A DNA stretch of 64,000 nucleotides from assembly GCF_015689175.1 (NCBI RefSeq), contig NZ_CP065047.1, positions 4,898,001 through 4,962,000 on the forward strand, written 5' to 3'. Below are positions 8,276-16,991 of this stretch, in pieces. A model generated the notes under the pieces. That model saw only the letters and a list, made by a program, of their open reading frames with translations, searched no databases and was not told where the DNA came from. Positions within the stretch are counted from its first letter, which is position 1. Every line of letters starts with the position of its first letter. The position numbers were made by a program, and so were the translations under genes. The DNA is from Mycobacterium kubicae. Its GTDB lineage: Bacteria > Actinomycetota > Actinomycetes > Mycobacteriales > Mycobacteriaceae.

Positions 8276-9656
8276 ACAGCTCCTTGAGCACTCGGCGCAG
8301 CACTTTGCCCGACGGCAAGCGGGGAATGTCGGGCACGAACACCACCCGGCTCAGGCGTTTGTAGGACGCCAGCCTGGCTTCCACCCGAGCCGCCAGTTCG
8401 GCGGCCTCGACCGATGCCTGCGTGGCGACGGCGGCCACCACGGCTTCCCCGTTGGCGCCGTCGGGGACACCGAAGACCGCGCAATCGCGGACGGCCGGGT
8501 GCCCGTGCAGCACGGTTTCGATCTCGGCGGGTGCCACTTGAAAGCCGCGCACCTTGATCATCTCTTTGAGCCGGTCGGTGATGCGCAGACAACCGTTGCG
8601 GTCCAGCCATCCGACGTCCCCGGTCCGGTACCAGCCCTGCTGCATGGCCTCGGCGGTGGCTTCGGCCGGCAAGTAACCGGCCATCAGGGACGCCGATCGC
8701 GCCTGGATCTCGCCGACTTCGCCGGCGGCCACGGGCCGGCCGGTGTCCAGCGACACGATGCGCAGCTGCACTCCCGGCACCGCCGGGCCCACGGTGTCCA
8801 ACCGGGACCCGACCAACGGATTGCACGCGATCACCGGCAGCTCCGTGGTGCCGTATGCCGGAACCCAACCGATGCCCGTGCGCCGGGTCACCGTCTCGGC
8901 GATGCTCGCGGTGACCGGCGTGGCACCCCACATGATGAAGCGCAGCGACGACAGGTCATACGACTCCAGATCGGGGTGCGCAGCGATGGCCAGAGCTATC
9001 GGGGCCACCGCCATTTCCACGGTGATGCGGTCGGTTTCGATGTGCCGCAGCATCCGGCCGATGTCGAAGCGCGGATGCAGCCGCAGCCAGGCCCGCGAGC
9101 GCAGTGCGGTGAGGATGTTGAGCAGGCCGAGGATGTGCGAGGGCGGTGTGGCGACCTGAATGCGGTCGCGAGCGGTCAGGTGCAGCGCGTCGCGCCACTG
9201 GCGCACCGCGACATCCAGCGACGAGTGGGTGTGGCGAACCGCCTTCGGCAGCCCGGTGGTACCGGAGCTGAACACCAGCAGGGCGTCGTCGTGCGCCGCT
9301 GGCGGACCGGACGTGGCGTGCACCGGTGTGATGGGTTCGTCGAGGTCCAGCATCGGCATCATGCCGGCGAGGACGGGATGATCGCCGATCGCGTGAGCGG
9401 GATCGGTCACCCCCAGCGCGTGGTCCACCTCGTCGGGTTTCCAGGCGGGGCTGATCAGGACCGCGGCGGCGCCGAGACGCCAGATCGCCAGCACCGCGGC
9501 CACGAATTCCGGCCGGTTGGAGGACATCACCGCGATGCGCTGTCCCGGCCCGGCCCCCCGGTCAGACAACGACGTGGCCAGCCCGGAGGCCAGCGCGTCG
9601 AGCTCCGGCAGGCTGAACTGCCGTTCTTCGAACGCGAGCGCGGCCGGCTCGGTCAC
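8253..9656 (-). CDS. acyl-CoA ligase (FadD-like, AMP-binding)
   Basis: A 467-residue adenylate-forming enzyme. Motifs in order: 'LVFSSGTTGLPKAVRHTHSS' (nucleotide loop), 'YGTTE', 'YRTGDVGWLDRNGCLRITD' with 'LKEMIKVRGFQVAP' (hinge), and 'PSGKVLRR' with the C-terminal catalytic Lys. It would activate a carboxylic acid with ATP and CoA, the entry step of the pathway. It starts with GTG, with GAGAGG upstream, and is the first gene of the minus-strand acyl-CoA operon. The promoter, shared divergently with a ferredoxin gene, carries the perfect operator palindrome at 9712. It is shorter than most FadD proteins (500-560), mainly at the N-terminus. Confidence 0.88.
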   Translation of the reverse strand: MTEPAALAFEERQFSLPELDALASGLATSLSDRGAGPGQRIAVMSSNRPEFVAAVLAIWRLGAAAVLISPAWKPDEVDHALGVTDPAHAIGDHPVLAGMMPMLDLDEPITPVHATSGPPAAHDDALLVFSSGTTGLPKAVRHTHSSLDVAVRQWRDALHLTARDRIQVATPPSHILGLLNILTALRSRAWLRLHPRFDIGRMLRHIETDRITVEMAVAPIALAIAAHPDLESYDLSSLRFIMWGATPVTASIAETVTRRTGIGWVPAYGTTELPVIACNPLVGSRLDTVGPAVPGVQLRIVSLDTGRPVAAGEVGEIQARSASLMAGYLPAEATAEAMQQGWYRTGDVGWLDRNGCLRITDRLKEMIKVRGFQVAPAEIETVLHGHPAVRDCAVFGVPDGANGEAVVAAVATQASVEAAELAARVEARLASYKRLSRVVFVPDIPRLPSGKVLRRVLKELYGCPSNH

Positions 9657-9711
9657 GTCCCGTTCCTCTCCGAGCTTGTGAGAAGGTGCTGAGAAGATCC
9701 TATCGGTTGAT

Positions 9712-9726
9712 GAGAATAGTATTCTC
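9712..9726. promoter_or_regulatory. palindromic operator, copy 2 (GAGAATA-G-TATTCTC)
   Basis: A perfect 7+1+7 palindrome in the 112-bp divergent promoter between acyl-CoA ligase and ferredoxin. It matches the site at 4571-4585 at 14 of 15 positions. Two occurrences, both in divergent promoters of one catabolic locus, argue for a shared regulator, probably a TetR-type repressor that responds to an acyl-CoA. Confidence 0.7.
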
Positions 9727-9768
9727 TATACTGAAGAACGCAAGTACAGGTGATCCGAGAGGGCGGTC

Positions 9769-10050
9769 ATGACCGATGGCGGCATGGTGACGATTCACCT
9801 CGACCGCAAGAAAGTCACGGTCCCGCTGGTTCCGGGCGAGACGCTGCTGGAAAGCGCCCGGCGGGCAGGACTGGATCCACCGTTCAACTGCGAGGCCGGC
9901 AACTGCGGGACCTGCATGGCGCGCCTCGTCGAGGGCACCGCCACCATGCGGGTCAACGACGCGCTCGAAGACGACGAAGTGGCCGAGGGCTACATTCTGA
10001 CCTGCCAGGGCGTACCCGATCAGGCGCCGATCACCGTGCGCTACGAATAG
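9769..10050 (+). CDS. plant-type [2Fe-2S] ferredoxin
   Basis: A 93-residue ferredoxin with the CX4CX2C...C pattern of plant-type 2Fe-2S proteins: Cys41, Cys46, Cys49 and Cys79. The charged loop before Cys41 ('PPFNCEAGNCGTC') fits the family. It would carry electrons to an oxygenase or reductase, but no P450 or Rieske oxygenase is in the window, so its partner is probably encoded elsewhere. It is the first gene of a two-gene rightward unit, divergent from the acyl-CoA ligase under the operator at 9712. Confidence 0.9.
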   Translation: MTDGGMVTIHLDRKKVTVPLVPGETLLESARRAGLDPPFNCEAGNCGTCMARLVEGTATMRVNDALEDDEVAEGYILTCQGVPDQAPITVRYE

Positions 10051-10070
10051 CCAGAGGAGAGGCGGCGAGC

Positions 10071-10391
10071 ATGGCCAAAGGGATCATCTATGTCGAGAGT
10101 TTTCCTAGTTCGCCCGACCGCGACGAGGAATACAACACCTGGTACAACGAGGTCCATCTGAAGGAACTCGTCGCCCTGGACGGCATCGTGTCGGCCCGCC
10201 GCCTGCGTCCGGTGGACGGTGACGGACCCTACGTGGCCCTCTATGAGGTCGAAGCCGACGACCTGCCGTCGGTGCTGCAGAACATGCTCGACAATGCCGG
10301 TCAATTACACATGTCCGACGCCTTGCAATTCGATCCGCCGCCGGTGATGCGGCTTCTCGAGGTGACCACCGAGTACCACCCCGGCGGGTAG
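10071..10391 (+). CDS. small protein, likely dimeric alpha-beta barrel (EthD-like)
   Basis: A 106-residue protein starting at an ATG preceded by GAGGAGAGG. The pattern 'YNTWYNEVHLKELVALDGIVSARRLRP' (polar N-terminal strand, W-x-x-x-H, then a strand-helix repeat) resembles EthD/DUF4286-type ferredoxin-like folds. These act as small dimeric enzymes or as partners of oxygenases. It follows the ferredoxin by 20 bp and is surely co-transcribed with it. No catalytic residue can be assigned; the EthD-like assignment is by pattern only. Confidence 0.65.
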   Translation: MAKGIIYVESFPSSPDRDEEYNTWYNEVHLKELVALDGIVSARRLRPVDGDGPYVALYEVEADDLPSVLQNMLDNAGQLHMSDALQFDPPPVMRLLEVTTEYHPGG

Positions 10392-10392
10392 C

Positions 10393-11436
10393 TCATTCTC
10401 GCGCGGCGTCATCCAACGCCGGCGGCGGCCGATACTCAGGCTGGTAGCCGGAGATGTGGATCGGGCTTCCGACCAGGCGTAGATCCCCCGCTGACACAAC
10501 GACTTCCGGCGTGGCTTGCAACGCTTCGGGCAGGGTCCGCACCGCGGCGGCCGGAACCCCGAGCGGGCGTAGCCGAGCTTCCCAATTCGCCGCCGTGTCG
10601 GTCGCCAGCATCGCTGTCACCACGCCAAGCACTTCGTCGCGGCGTGCCACGCGCTCGGCCATCGTTTCGAAGCCGCCGATGCCGGCTTCGGTGGCGAACG
10701 ACTTCCAGAAGCCGTCATGGGTGATGAACAGCGCCAGATATCCCTCCGAGGTCGGGAAGAGTTGCGCGGGAACGTAGTACGAGTGCGCTCCGAATGGCCG
10801 CCGGTGCGGCTCGATGCCGTCGTTGAGGTACGCAGACGCGTGATAGTTCAATTGGGACAGCATCACGTCGCGCAGTGACACGTCGACCTGTCCACCCGTC
10901 CCCGAAATGATCTTGGCCAAAAGCCCCAGTGCCGCGCACATTCCGGTGGAGTTGTCCGCCGAAGAGTAGCCGGGAAGCGTCGGCGGACCGTCGGGATCGC
11001 CGGTCAGGGCGGCGACACCGAAGGCCGCCTGGATCACGTAGTCGAAGGCCGGGTCGTCACCGGCATGCAGACCGAAGCCGGTGATGGCTACACAGACGAT
11101 CCGCTCGTTGTACTGCCGCAGCGTCTGATAGGAGAGCCCCAACCGGTGAATGGCCGACGGTTTCAGGTTCACCAGAAGCGCATGCGATCGGCTCACCAGC
11201 TGGTGCAGATTCTCCTGTCCGGCTGCGGAATTCAGGTCCAGGCAGACGCTCGACTTGTTGCGGTTGAGACTGCCGAAGTAACTGCTGCCGACCCCGCGCG
11301 AGATTTCCCCGCCGAGCGGTTCGATCTTGACGACTTCGGCGCCCAAATCGGCGAGCAGCATGGTGGCATACGGCCCGGCCAGCATGGTGCCGACCTCGAG
11401 AATGCGTATTCCGGCCAGCGGACCGGTGGGTGTCAC
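10393..11436 (-). CDS. family III CoA-transferase (CaiB/BaiF)
   Basis: A 347-residue protein opening with 'LAGIRILEVGTMLAGPYATMLLADLGAEVVKIE', here cited in part (motif GPYATMLLADLGAEVVKIE), the unmistakable N-terminus of family III CoA-transferases and racemases. The expected catalytic Asp is in the 'DPAFDYVIQAAFG' segment. It would move CoA between carboxylic acids or racemise an alpha-methyl acyl-CoA. The GTG start overlaps the stop of the LLM oxidoreductase by 4 bp. It is the last gene of the leftward operon that carries the mutase. Confidence 0.87.
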   Translation of the reverse strand: MTPTGPLAGIRILEVGTMLAGPYATMLLADLGAEVVKIEPLGGEISRGVGSSYFGSLNRNKSSVCLDLNSAAGQENLHQLVSRSHALLVNLKPSAIHRLGLSYQTLRQYNERIVCVAITGFGLHAGDDPAFDYVIQAAFGVAALTGDPDGPPTLPGYSSADNSTGMCAALGLLAKIISGTGGQVDVSLRDVMLSQLNYHASAYLNDGIEPHRRPFGAHSYYVPAQLFPTSEGYLALFITHDGFWKSFATEAGIGGFETMAERVARRDEVLGVVTAMLATDTAANWEARLRPLGVPAAAVRTLPEALQATPEVVVSAGDLRLVGSPIHISGYQPEYRPPPALDDAARE

Positions 11437-12389
11437 CGCAACTCCGTCGCCAACGCGGCGATCATTTCGCGGGTGCGGCGCTTCGAGGCGATCAGTTCGT
11501 CGCGATTGTCGCCGATGGGCAGCAGCCGTACCGAGAGGTCCGTCAGCCCGGCGTCGGCGAATCGACGGAAACGCGCCAGAATCGCCTTCTCGTCACCGGC
11601 CGCGCAGATGTCGCCGACGTCGCGGGCGTCGCCGTAACCCAGCAACCGCTGGTAGTTCGGGGAGACTTCGGCCTCGCCGAGGATGCGATTGGCGCGCTCC
11701 CGCGCGGCATCGACTTCGCCTGCCGCACAAAGGCATACCGGTATGCCGGCGACGATGCGTGGCGCGGGGCGTCCGGCATTGTCGGCGGCCTTGGTGATGC
11801 GTGGGACGACGTGCTCGGCCACGGCGCGTTCGTCGGCCATCCACAACACGGTGCCGTCGGCCCGCTCGCCGGCGATGGTCAGCATGACCGGTCCGAGCGC
11901 GGCGATCAGCACCGGCAGTGGCGCAACCGGTGCCAGGTCCAGCGGGTTGTGGACGCGGAAGGTCTCGTTTTCCACGTCGACCGGTCCGGGATTGGCGAAG
12001 GCGGCGGTCAGCACTTCGAGGTAGTCCCGGGTGTACGCGGCCGGCCGCTCGTAAGGAATGCCGAGCATGTCGTCGACGATCCAGTGATGCGATGGCCCGA
12101 CGCCGAGAACCAGGCGGCCACCGGTGGCCGCGTGCGCGGACAGGGCTTGACGCGCCAATGCAATCGGGTGCTGAGCTTGCAGCGGAACCACCGCGGTGCC
12201 CAGCTCGATCCGGCTGGTGCGCGTGGCCATCAAGGCTACGGCGAGCATCGCGTCGAAGTCGTTGGGGATCTGGGGGATCCAGGCGGTGTCCAGCCCGGCC
12301 GTCTCCGCCCAGTCGATGTCGGCGAGCATCCGACTGACCTTGCGGGCGGAGTCGCCGCGCTCAGGTCCGATCATCACTCCGAGGCGCAT
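11433..12389 (-). CDS. LLM-class (F420-dependent type) oxidoreductase
   Basis: A 318-residue TIM-barrel protein of the luciferase-like monooxygenase class. It has 'MRLGVMIGPERG' at the first strand, 'SRIELGTAVVPLQAQHPIALARQA', 'GGRLVLGVGPSHH', and 'ADGTVLWMAD' for cofactor phosphate binding. In mycobacteria this branch mostly uses F420 rather than FMN. It overlaps the B12-binding subunit by 16 bp and the CoA-transferase by 4 bp, so it belongs firmly to the mutase operon. The reaction is not known; reduction or oxidation of a pathway acyl-CoA is an inference. Confidence 0.85.
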   Translation of the reverse strand: MRLGVMIGPERGDSARKVSRMLADIDWAETAGLDTAWIPQIPNDFDAMLAVALMATRTSRIELGTAVVPLQAQHPIALARQALSAHAATGGRLVLGVGPSHHWIVDDMLGIPYERPAAYTRDYLEVLTAAFANPGPVDVENETFRVHNPLDLAPVAPLPVLIAALGPVMLTIAGERADGTVLWMADERAVAEHVVPRITKAADNAGRPAPRIVAGIPVCLCAAGEVDAARERANRILGEAEVSPNYQRLLGYGDARDVGDICAAGDEKAILARFRRFADAGLTDLSVRLLPIGDNRDELIASKRRTREMIAALATELR

Positions 12390-12799
12390 GGGTTCTCCTC
12401 GATCGGTTGCGCGGTACCGGTCAGCGCGCGGATGTCGCGCACCAGGGTGTCCAGCGATGTCCCAGTGGGGAATACGGCGGCGGCACCGGCGTCCAGCAAC
12501 TTGGGCACGTCGGCGTGCGGAATCGTTCCGCCGACCACGACGGCGATGTCGGCCGCATCGGCGGCCCGTAACGCCTCGATGGTGCGCACGGTGAGCGCCA
12601 GGTGCGCACCGGACAGAATGCTCAAGCCGACCACGGCCACGTCCTCTTGCACGGCGATCGAGGCGATGTCCTCGATGCGCTGCCGAATACCGGTGTAGAT
12701 GACCTCGAAGCCGGCGTCGCGCAACGTGCGTGCCACGATCTTGGCGCCGCGGTCATGTCCGTCGAGTCCGGGTTTGGCAATCAGGACGCGGGTCGCCAT
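12374..12799 (-). CDS. B12-binding subunit of acyl-CoA mutase
   Basis: A 141-residue cobalamin-binding domain protein. The 'GLDGHDRGAK' motif gives DxHxxG with the cobalt-ligating His, followed by 'VVGLSILSG' and 'VVVGGTIP' for the nucleotide tail. It lacks any catalytic TIM barrel, so it must pair with the large subunit 2 bp upstream (12802-14379), as in isobutyryl-CoA mutase and related two-part enzymes. Genes for both subunits and a MeaB-type chaperone lie within 12 kb. Confidence 0.9.
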   Translation of the reverse strand: MATRVLIAKPGLDGHDRGAKIVARTLRDAGFEVIYTGIRQRIEDIASIAVQEDVAVVGLSILSGAHLALTVRTIEALRAADAADIAVVVGGTIPHADVPKLLDAGAAAVFPTGTSLDTLVRDIRALTGTAQPIEENPCASE

Positions 12800-12801
12800 C
12801 G

Positions 12802-14379
12802 TCAGAACACCACCGGCTGCACGAACTCACCCCAGACCGCCTTGAGGGCGGAGACCATCTCGCCGACCGTGCAGTAGGCGTTGGCGCAGTCGATGAGCTT
12901 GTGCATCAGGTTGTCGGTGCCTTCGGCGGCGCGGGACAACTCGGCCAAAGTGGATTGCACTGCACCACTGTCTCGTTCGGCTTTGATTTTGGTGAGTCGT
13001 TTCAGCTGCAAGTCGCGCCCTTCGGCGTCGAGTTCGTAGGTGACGATATCGGGTTCGGGCTCTTCGGAGACGAACCGGTTCACCCCGACGACCGGACGGG
13101 TGCCGCCTTCGACCTCCTGATGGATGCGGAAGGCTTCATCGGCAATCAGGCCCTGCAAGTACCCGTCTTCGATGGCGCGGACCATGCCGCCGTGCTGCTC
13201 GAGGTCGGCCATGATCTCGACGATGCGGGCTTCGGTGGCGTCGGTGAGCGCTTCGACGAAGTACGACCCGCCCAGGGGGTCGGCCACGTTGGCCACGCCG
13301 GTCTCGTACGCCAGGATCTGTTGGGTGCGCAGCGCCAGGGTGGTCGACTCTTCGGTGGGCAATGCGAAGGGCTCATCCCAGGCCGCGGTGAACATCGACT
13401 GGACGCCGCCCAACACCGCCGCCATTGCTTCGTAGGCGACCCGAACGACGTTGTTGTGGGCTTGCGGGGCATACAGCGACGCGCCGCCGCACACGCAGCC
13501 GAAGCGGAACATCGACGCCTTGTCTTTGGTGGATCCGTAGCGTTCCCGCACGATCGTGGCCCAACGCCGCCGCCCCGCACGGTATTTGGCGATCTCCTCG
13601 AAGAAGTCGCCGTGGGTGTAGAAGAAGAACGAGATCTGCGGCGCGAATTCGTCGATGGTCATCCGGCCGCGTTCGACCACCGTGTCGCAGTAGGTGACGC
13701 CGTCGGCCAGGGTGAATGCCATCTCCTGGACCGCAGTGGCTCCGGCATCGCGAAAGTGCGCCCCTGCCACCGAGATCGCGTTGAATCTGGGCACTTCGGC
13801 CGCGCAGAACTCGATGGTGTCGGCGATGAGCCGCAATGACGGTTCCGGCGGCCAGATCCAGGTGCCGCGCGAGGCGTATTCCTTGAGGATGTCGTTCTGG
13901 ATGGTGCCGGTGAGTTTGGCGCGCGGGATTCCTTTGCGCTCGGCGGCCGCGACATAGAAGGCCAGCAGGATCGCCGCGGTACCGTTGATCGTCATGCTCG
14001 TGCTGATCTTGTCCAGCGGGATTCCGTCGAACAGGATCTCAGCGTCGGCCAACGTGTCCACCGCGACACCAACCCGCCCGACCTCTTCACCGAAGTCGGG
14101 ATCGTCGGAGTCGTAGCCGCACTGGGTAGGCAGGTCCAGCGCCACCGAAAGCCCGGTTCCGCCTTGGTCCAACAGGTAGCGATAGCGACGGTTGGACTCC
14201 TCGGCGGTCCCGAACCCCGAATATTGCCGGAACGTCCACAGCTTGCCGCGGTAGCCGGACGCGAAGTTGCCCCGGGTGAACGGGAACTGCCCAGGGGGCG
14301 GCGGTTCCGCGCTCCTGTCTTCCGGCCCGTATACCGGCGCGAGCGGAATGCCGGACGGGGTCTGGGCTGCGTTATCCAT
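12802..14379 (-). CDS. acyl-CoA mutase, large (catalytic) subunit
   Basis: A methylmalonyl-CoA mutase-family catalytic subunit (525 residues from the ATG at 14379; a TTG start at 14400 would add 7). It has '[14 protein letters not shown]' near 50-63, '[17 protein letters not shown]' near 158-174, and the cobalt-side His208 in '[13 protein letters not shown]'. Tyr53 and Arg171 align with the Tyr and Arg that bind the free carboxylate in methylmalonyl-CoA mutase and are replaced by Phe and Gln in isobutyryl-CoA mutase. A carboxyl-bearing substrate is therefore plausible. The B12 domain is separate, in the next gene. Confidence 0.87.
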   Translation of the reverse strand: MDNAAQTPSGIPLAPVYGPEDRSAEPPPPGQFPFTRGNFASGYRGKLWTFRQYSGFGTAEESNRRYRYLLDQGGTGLSVALDLPTQCGYDSDDPDFGEEVGRVGVAVDTLADAEILFDGIPLDKISTSMTINGTAAILLAFYVAAAERKGIPRAKLTGTIQNDILKEYASRGTWIWPPEPSLRLIADTIEFCAAEVPRFNAISVAGAHFRDAGATAVQEMAFTLADGVTYCDTVVERGRMTIDEFAPQISFFFYTHGDFFEEIAKYRAGRRRWATIVRERYGSTKDKASMFRFGCVCGGASLYAPQAHNNVVRVAYEAMAAVLGGVQSMFTAAWDEPFALPTEESTTLALRTQQILAYETGVANVADPLGGSYFVEALTDATEARIVEIMADLEQHGGMVRAIEDGYLQGLIADEAFRIHQEVEGGTRPVVGVNRFVSEEPEPDIVTYELDAEGRDLQLKRLTKIKAERDSGAVQSTLAELSRAAEGTDNLMHKLIDCANAYCTVGEMVSALKAVWGEFVQPVVF

Positions 14380-14480
14380 CAGTGCATAACGTACTTGCAA
14401 AAAAAGAGAATGCCAATACCATACGCTGAGCTGGCGAAACAGCCAAAATCACCACCTGCGGGCGGCGCCGCTCAAGCCGC

Positions 14481-15293
14481 TCAGGTCACCCGGCAGAGGA
14501 TCTCTCCATGGGGCACGGCCAGCCACCCGTCGGCGGCGGCCGTCCAGTCCCGCCACGCCGCCGCGACGTCCTGCAGATCTGTCTCCGTCGCCAGGCCGGA
14601 GTCGACCAGCTGCCGAGAAAGATCGGACTGCACGATGCGGTCGGCCCACATACCGCCCCACCACTGCCGGTCCTGCTCGGTCGCGAAGCACCAGAGGCTG
14701 CCGGTCGGCGTCACGTCATCGAAGCCGGCCTGCAACGCCCAGGACAGCAACCGCCGGCCCGCGTCGGGTTCACCACCGTTGGTGCGATGCGCCCGTTGGT
14801 ACAGGTCGAGCCAACGGTCGAGCGCCGGAAGCTGCGGGTACCAGATGAAGCCCGCGTAGTCGGCATCGCGAGCCGCGACCACCCCACCCGGCGCGCACAC
14901 CCGCTTCATCTCCCGCAGCGCTTGCACCGGGTCGGCGACATGCTGCAGCACCTGATGAGCGTGGACGATGTCGAAGGTGTCGTCAGGGAAGTCCAGCGAA
15001 TGCACGTCGGAGGTCACGAACGAAATGTTGGACACGCCCTGCCGTTCGGCTTCCGCCCGTGCCAGAGCAAGAGCGTCGTCGGCTTGTTCCACGGCCGTGA
15101 CGACTCCCGGCGCGATTCGGGCCGCCAAGTCGACCGTGATGGTGCCTGGGCCGCAACCGATGTCGAGCAGCGACAAACCCGGCTGCAGGTGCGGCAACAG
15201 GTAGGCGGCCGAGTTGTTCGCGGTGCGCTGCCGGTGGCTGCGCAACACCGACTCGTGGTGGCCATGGGTATAGACGGCGCGGCGTTCGCTCAT
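14481..15293 (-). CDS. class I SAM-dependent methyltransferase
   Basis: A 270-residue methyltransferase with motif I 'LLDIGCGPGTITVDLA' and 'DIVHAHQVLQHVADP' (motif IV region), typical of UbiE/COQ5-like small-molecule methyltransferases. It lies 100 bp upstream of the mutase gene on the same strand. That gap holds a T-tract and a possible -10 (TATGGT), so the mutase may have its own promoter. An inverted repeat lies just upstream of this gene at 15322-15343. The substrate is unknown. Confidence 0.85.
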   Translation of the reverse strand: MSERRAVYTHGHHESVLRSHRQRTANNSAAYLLPHLQPGLSLLDIGCGPGTITVDLAARIAPGVVTAVEQADDALALARAEAERQGVSNISFVTSDVHSLDFPDDTFDIVHAHQVLQHVADPVQALREMKRVCAPGGVVAARDADYAGFIWYPQLPALDRWLDLYQRAHRTNGGEPDAGRRLLSWALQAGFDDVTPTGSLWCFATEQDRQWWGGMWADRIVQSDLSRQLVDSGLATETDLQDVAAAWRDWTAAADGWLAVPHGEILCRVT

Positions 15294-15321
15294 GAGACGC
15301 CAGCCTACCGCGCTTTTCAGG

Positions 15322-15343
15322 ATATGAGATATGCATCTCGCAT
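15322..15343. promoter_or_regulatory. inverted repeat upstream of methyltransferase
   Basis: ATATGAGAT-atgc-ATCTCGCAT: 7 of 9 positions pair across a 4-bp centre. It lies 29 bp upstream of the methyltransferase start and downstream of the VanX-like gene's stop. It could be an operator. It differs from the GAGAAYA palindrome of the catabolic locus, though it also begins with GAGA. Confidence 0.4.
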
Positions 15344-15350
15344 TCTGAGA

Positions 15351-16043
15351 TCAGTTGACTGGGACATCGAGGATCGCGCGGTCGACCGCGGCACCGGGTC
15401 CGTCGAAATGCCACCACTCTCCGGAGTAGACCGACAGCCCGCCGTACTTCATGGCGTCGCGCAGCCGCGCCCGGTTGCCCTGCGCTTCGGGGCTCACGTT
15501 CTGGGTGGCGAATGCTGTTGCGCGCGGGGAGAAGTCGTCGAAGTCTGTGCCCATGTCGGCCAGGCACAAGCCGGACACGTGACGCTCGGCCGGGCATTGT
15601 GGCAGCATGCTGGTGAAGGTGACGTCGACCGAGCGACCGGACTCGTGACTGTGTGCGTACTGACCGGGCCGGGCCACCCACGCGGGATTGGGCACGATCT
15701 TGAACATCTTGACCTGAACGTCGTGTGGGCGGTAGCAGTCCCAGAACACCAGCACGTGCCCTTGCGGTCGCAATGCCGCCGCGGCCGCGGCAAGCCCCGG
15801 CGCCAGATCTTGATGCACCAGGCAGCGGGCGTCGGCGGGATACAACTGCGTGTGCGTGAAGTTGTTGGTCGTCGCGTATCGCAGATCGATGAGGGCGTCG
15901 GGAACCACGGTTCGCGCGTCGACGAATCCGGCTGCGCGTGCGGCGTCGCTTACCGGCGGTACGTCCGCGCTGGCCGCAGCGGCGCCCGCGCCGAAAGGTG
16001 CGAGCAGGGCTACCGACACGACGAACCGGCTCAACAGGCGCAC
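15351..16043 (-). CDS. secreted VanX-like D-Ala-D-Ala dipeptidase (M15D)
   Basis: A 230-residue protein with a clear signal peptide (MRLLSRFVVSVALLAPFGAG, then A-rich with an Ala-Ser-Ala cleavage-like site). The mature part has the M15 zinc motif 'HSHESGRSVD' (SxHxxGxxxD) and 'GEWWHF' (ExxWH), with a catalytic Arg candidate in 'YRPHD'. Family members cleave D-Ala-D-Ala. Export would place it in the cell wall space, suited to peptidoglycan turnover rather than vancomycin resistance, since no VanH or VanA is nearby. Confidence 0.85.
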   Translation of the reverse strand: MRLLSRFVVSVALLAPFGAGAAAASADVPPVSDAARAAGFVDARTVVPDALIDLRYATTNNFTHTQLYPADARCLVHQDLAPGLAAAAAALRPQGHVLVFWDCYRPHDVQVKMFKIVPNPAWVARPGQYAHSHESGRSVDVTFTSMLPQCPAERHVSGLCLADMGTDFDDFSPRATAFATQNVSPEAQGNRARLRDAMKYGGLSVYSGEWWHFDGPGAAVDRAILDVPVN

Positions 16044-16094
16044 GCCTCAATTGTCACCGGGAGTCGGGCCGGAGAACGGGATTGGCGCGGCCGC

Positions 16095-16955
16095 TCAGGA
16101 AGGTTCGACGCTGGGTTCGGGAGTCGGCGCTTCACCGAATCGGGCCAGTACCAATGTTCCCAGGACCGCGACGGCGAAGCCTGCGACCACCATCCAGCCC
16201 AGACCCGCGCGGGTGAGGTCGCCGAACCACACCACGCCGATGAAGGCGGGCGCGATCGTCTCACCGACGACCATCCCGGCCACCGCAGTGGTCACCGACC
16301 CCCGTTGCAGAGCCGAGGTCAGCAGCAGGAACCCGGCGGCCCCGCCGGCGGCGGCCGCGTACAACGCCGGATGGGTGTAGAAGGCACCTTTGCGCGGATC
16401 GAAGGATTCGATCAGGCGCACACCGATCTCGACCACGCCGAAGCCGCTGCCGGCACACAGACCCAGGACGAGCGCTCGCGAGCGGTCACCGAGCCGGCCG
16501 GCACCCGCGCCGATGAGGAAGATCGCCGCATCGACGGCCAGCAGACCCCACTTGAGTCCGTGCGGTCCGTGCCGCGTGCCTTCGGGTCCGGCCGCAATGG
16601 CCAGCATGGTCAGGCCGGCGCAGACGACGCCGACGGCCGTCCATTCGGCCGGTGACAGCCGCGCCGACAGCATCCAGGCGGCCACGATGGCGGTGACGGC
16701 GATGGACGCGGCCAGCGCGGCCCCGACTACGTAGATGGGCACCAGGCGCAGTGCCGCCACCTGCAGCGCAAATCCGACGCCGTCCAAAGCCAGGCCCACG
16801 ATGTAGCGCCATTGCCGCAGGGCGCGTATCAACAGCACCGCATCGACACCGGAGCCGCTGCCGGCTTCCACCGATCGGGTCGCCGCGGCCTGCAGCACCG
16901 ACGCCGTTCCGTAACACACCGAGCAACCCAGGGCGAGGAGCAAACCGATCAGCAC
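16095..16955 (-). CDS. integral membrane protein, DMT/EamA-like
   Basis: A 286-residue protein with about nine to ten hydrophobic segments starting at the extreme N-terminus ('MLIGLLLALGCSVCYGTASVLQ'). It is arranged as two similar halves in the manner of drug/metabolite transporters. No charged transport motif stands out. It ends with a proline/glutamate tail. It is monocistronic in appearance, between a secreted dipeptidase and a lipoprotein on the same strand. The substrate is unknown. Confidence 0.75.
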   Translation of the reverse strand: MLIGLLLALGCSVCYGTASVLQAAATRSVEAGSGSGVDAVLLIRALRQWRYIVGLALDGVGFALQVAALRLVPIYVVGAALAASIAVTAIVAAWMLSARLSPAEWTAVGVVCAGLTMLAIAAGPEGTRHGPHGLKWGLLAVDAAIFLIGAGAGRLGDRSRALVLGLCAGSGFGVVEIGVRLIESFDPRKGAFYTHPALYAAAAGGAAGFLLLTSALQRGSVTTAVAGMVVGETIAPAFIGVVWFGDLTRAGLGWMVVAGFAVAVLGTLVLARFGEAPTPEPSVEPS

Positions 16956-16991
16956 ACATCGACCATACGGAGGCGACGGCGAGCGCCGGTG

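Noticed and set aside
8049..9692. A 547-codon plus-strand frame over the acyl-CoA ligase
   Set aside because: Antisense shadow of a gene with all motifs of adenylate-forming enzymes.
15351..16043. Vancomycin-resistance determinant
   Set aside because: The VanX-like enzyme is predicted to be secreted and there is no VanH/VanA/VanRS near, so a wall-turnover role is more likely.
14508..16655. A long plus-strand open frame (over 700 codons) covering several minus-strand genes
   Set aside because: It is the antisense of methyltransferase, dipeptidase and membrane-protein genes, is rich in Arg/Gly/His without any domain, and arises from high GC at third codon positions of the true genes.
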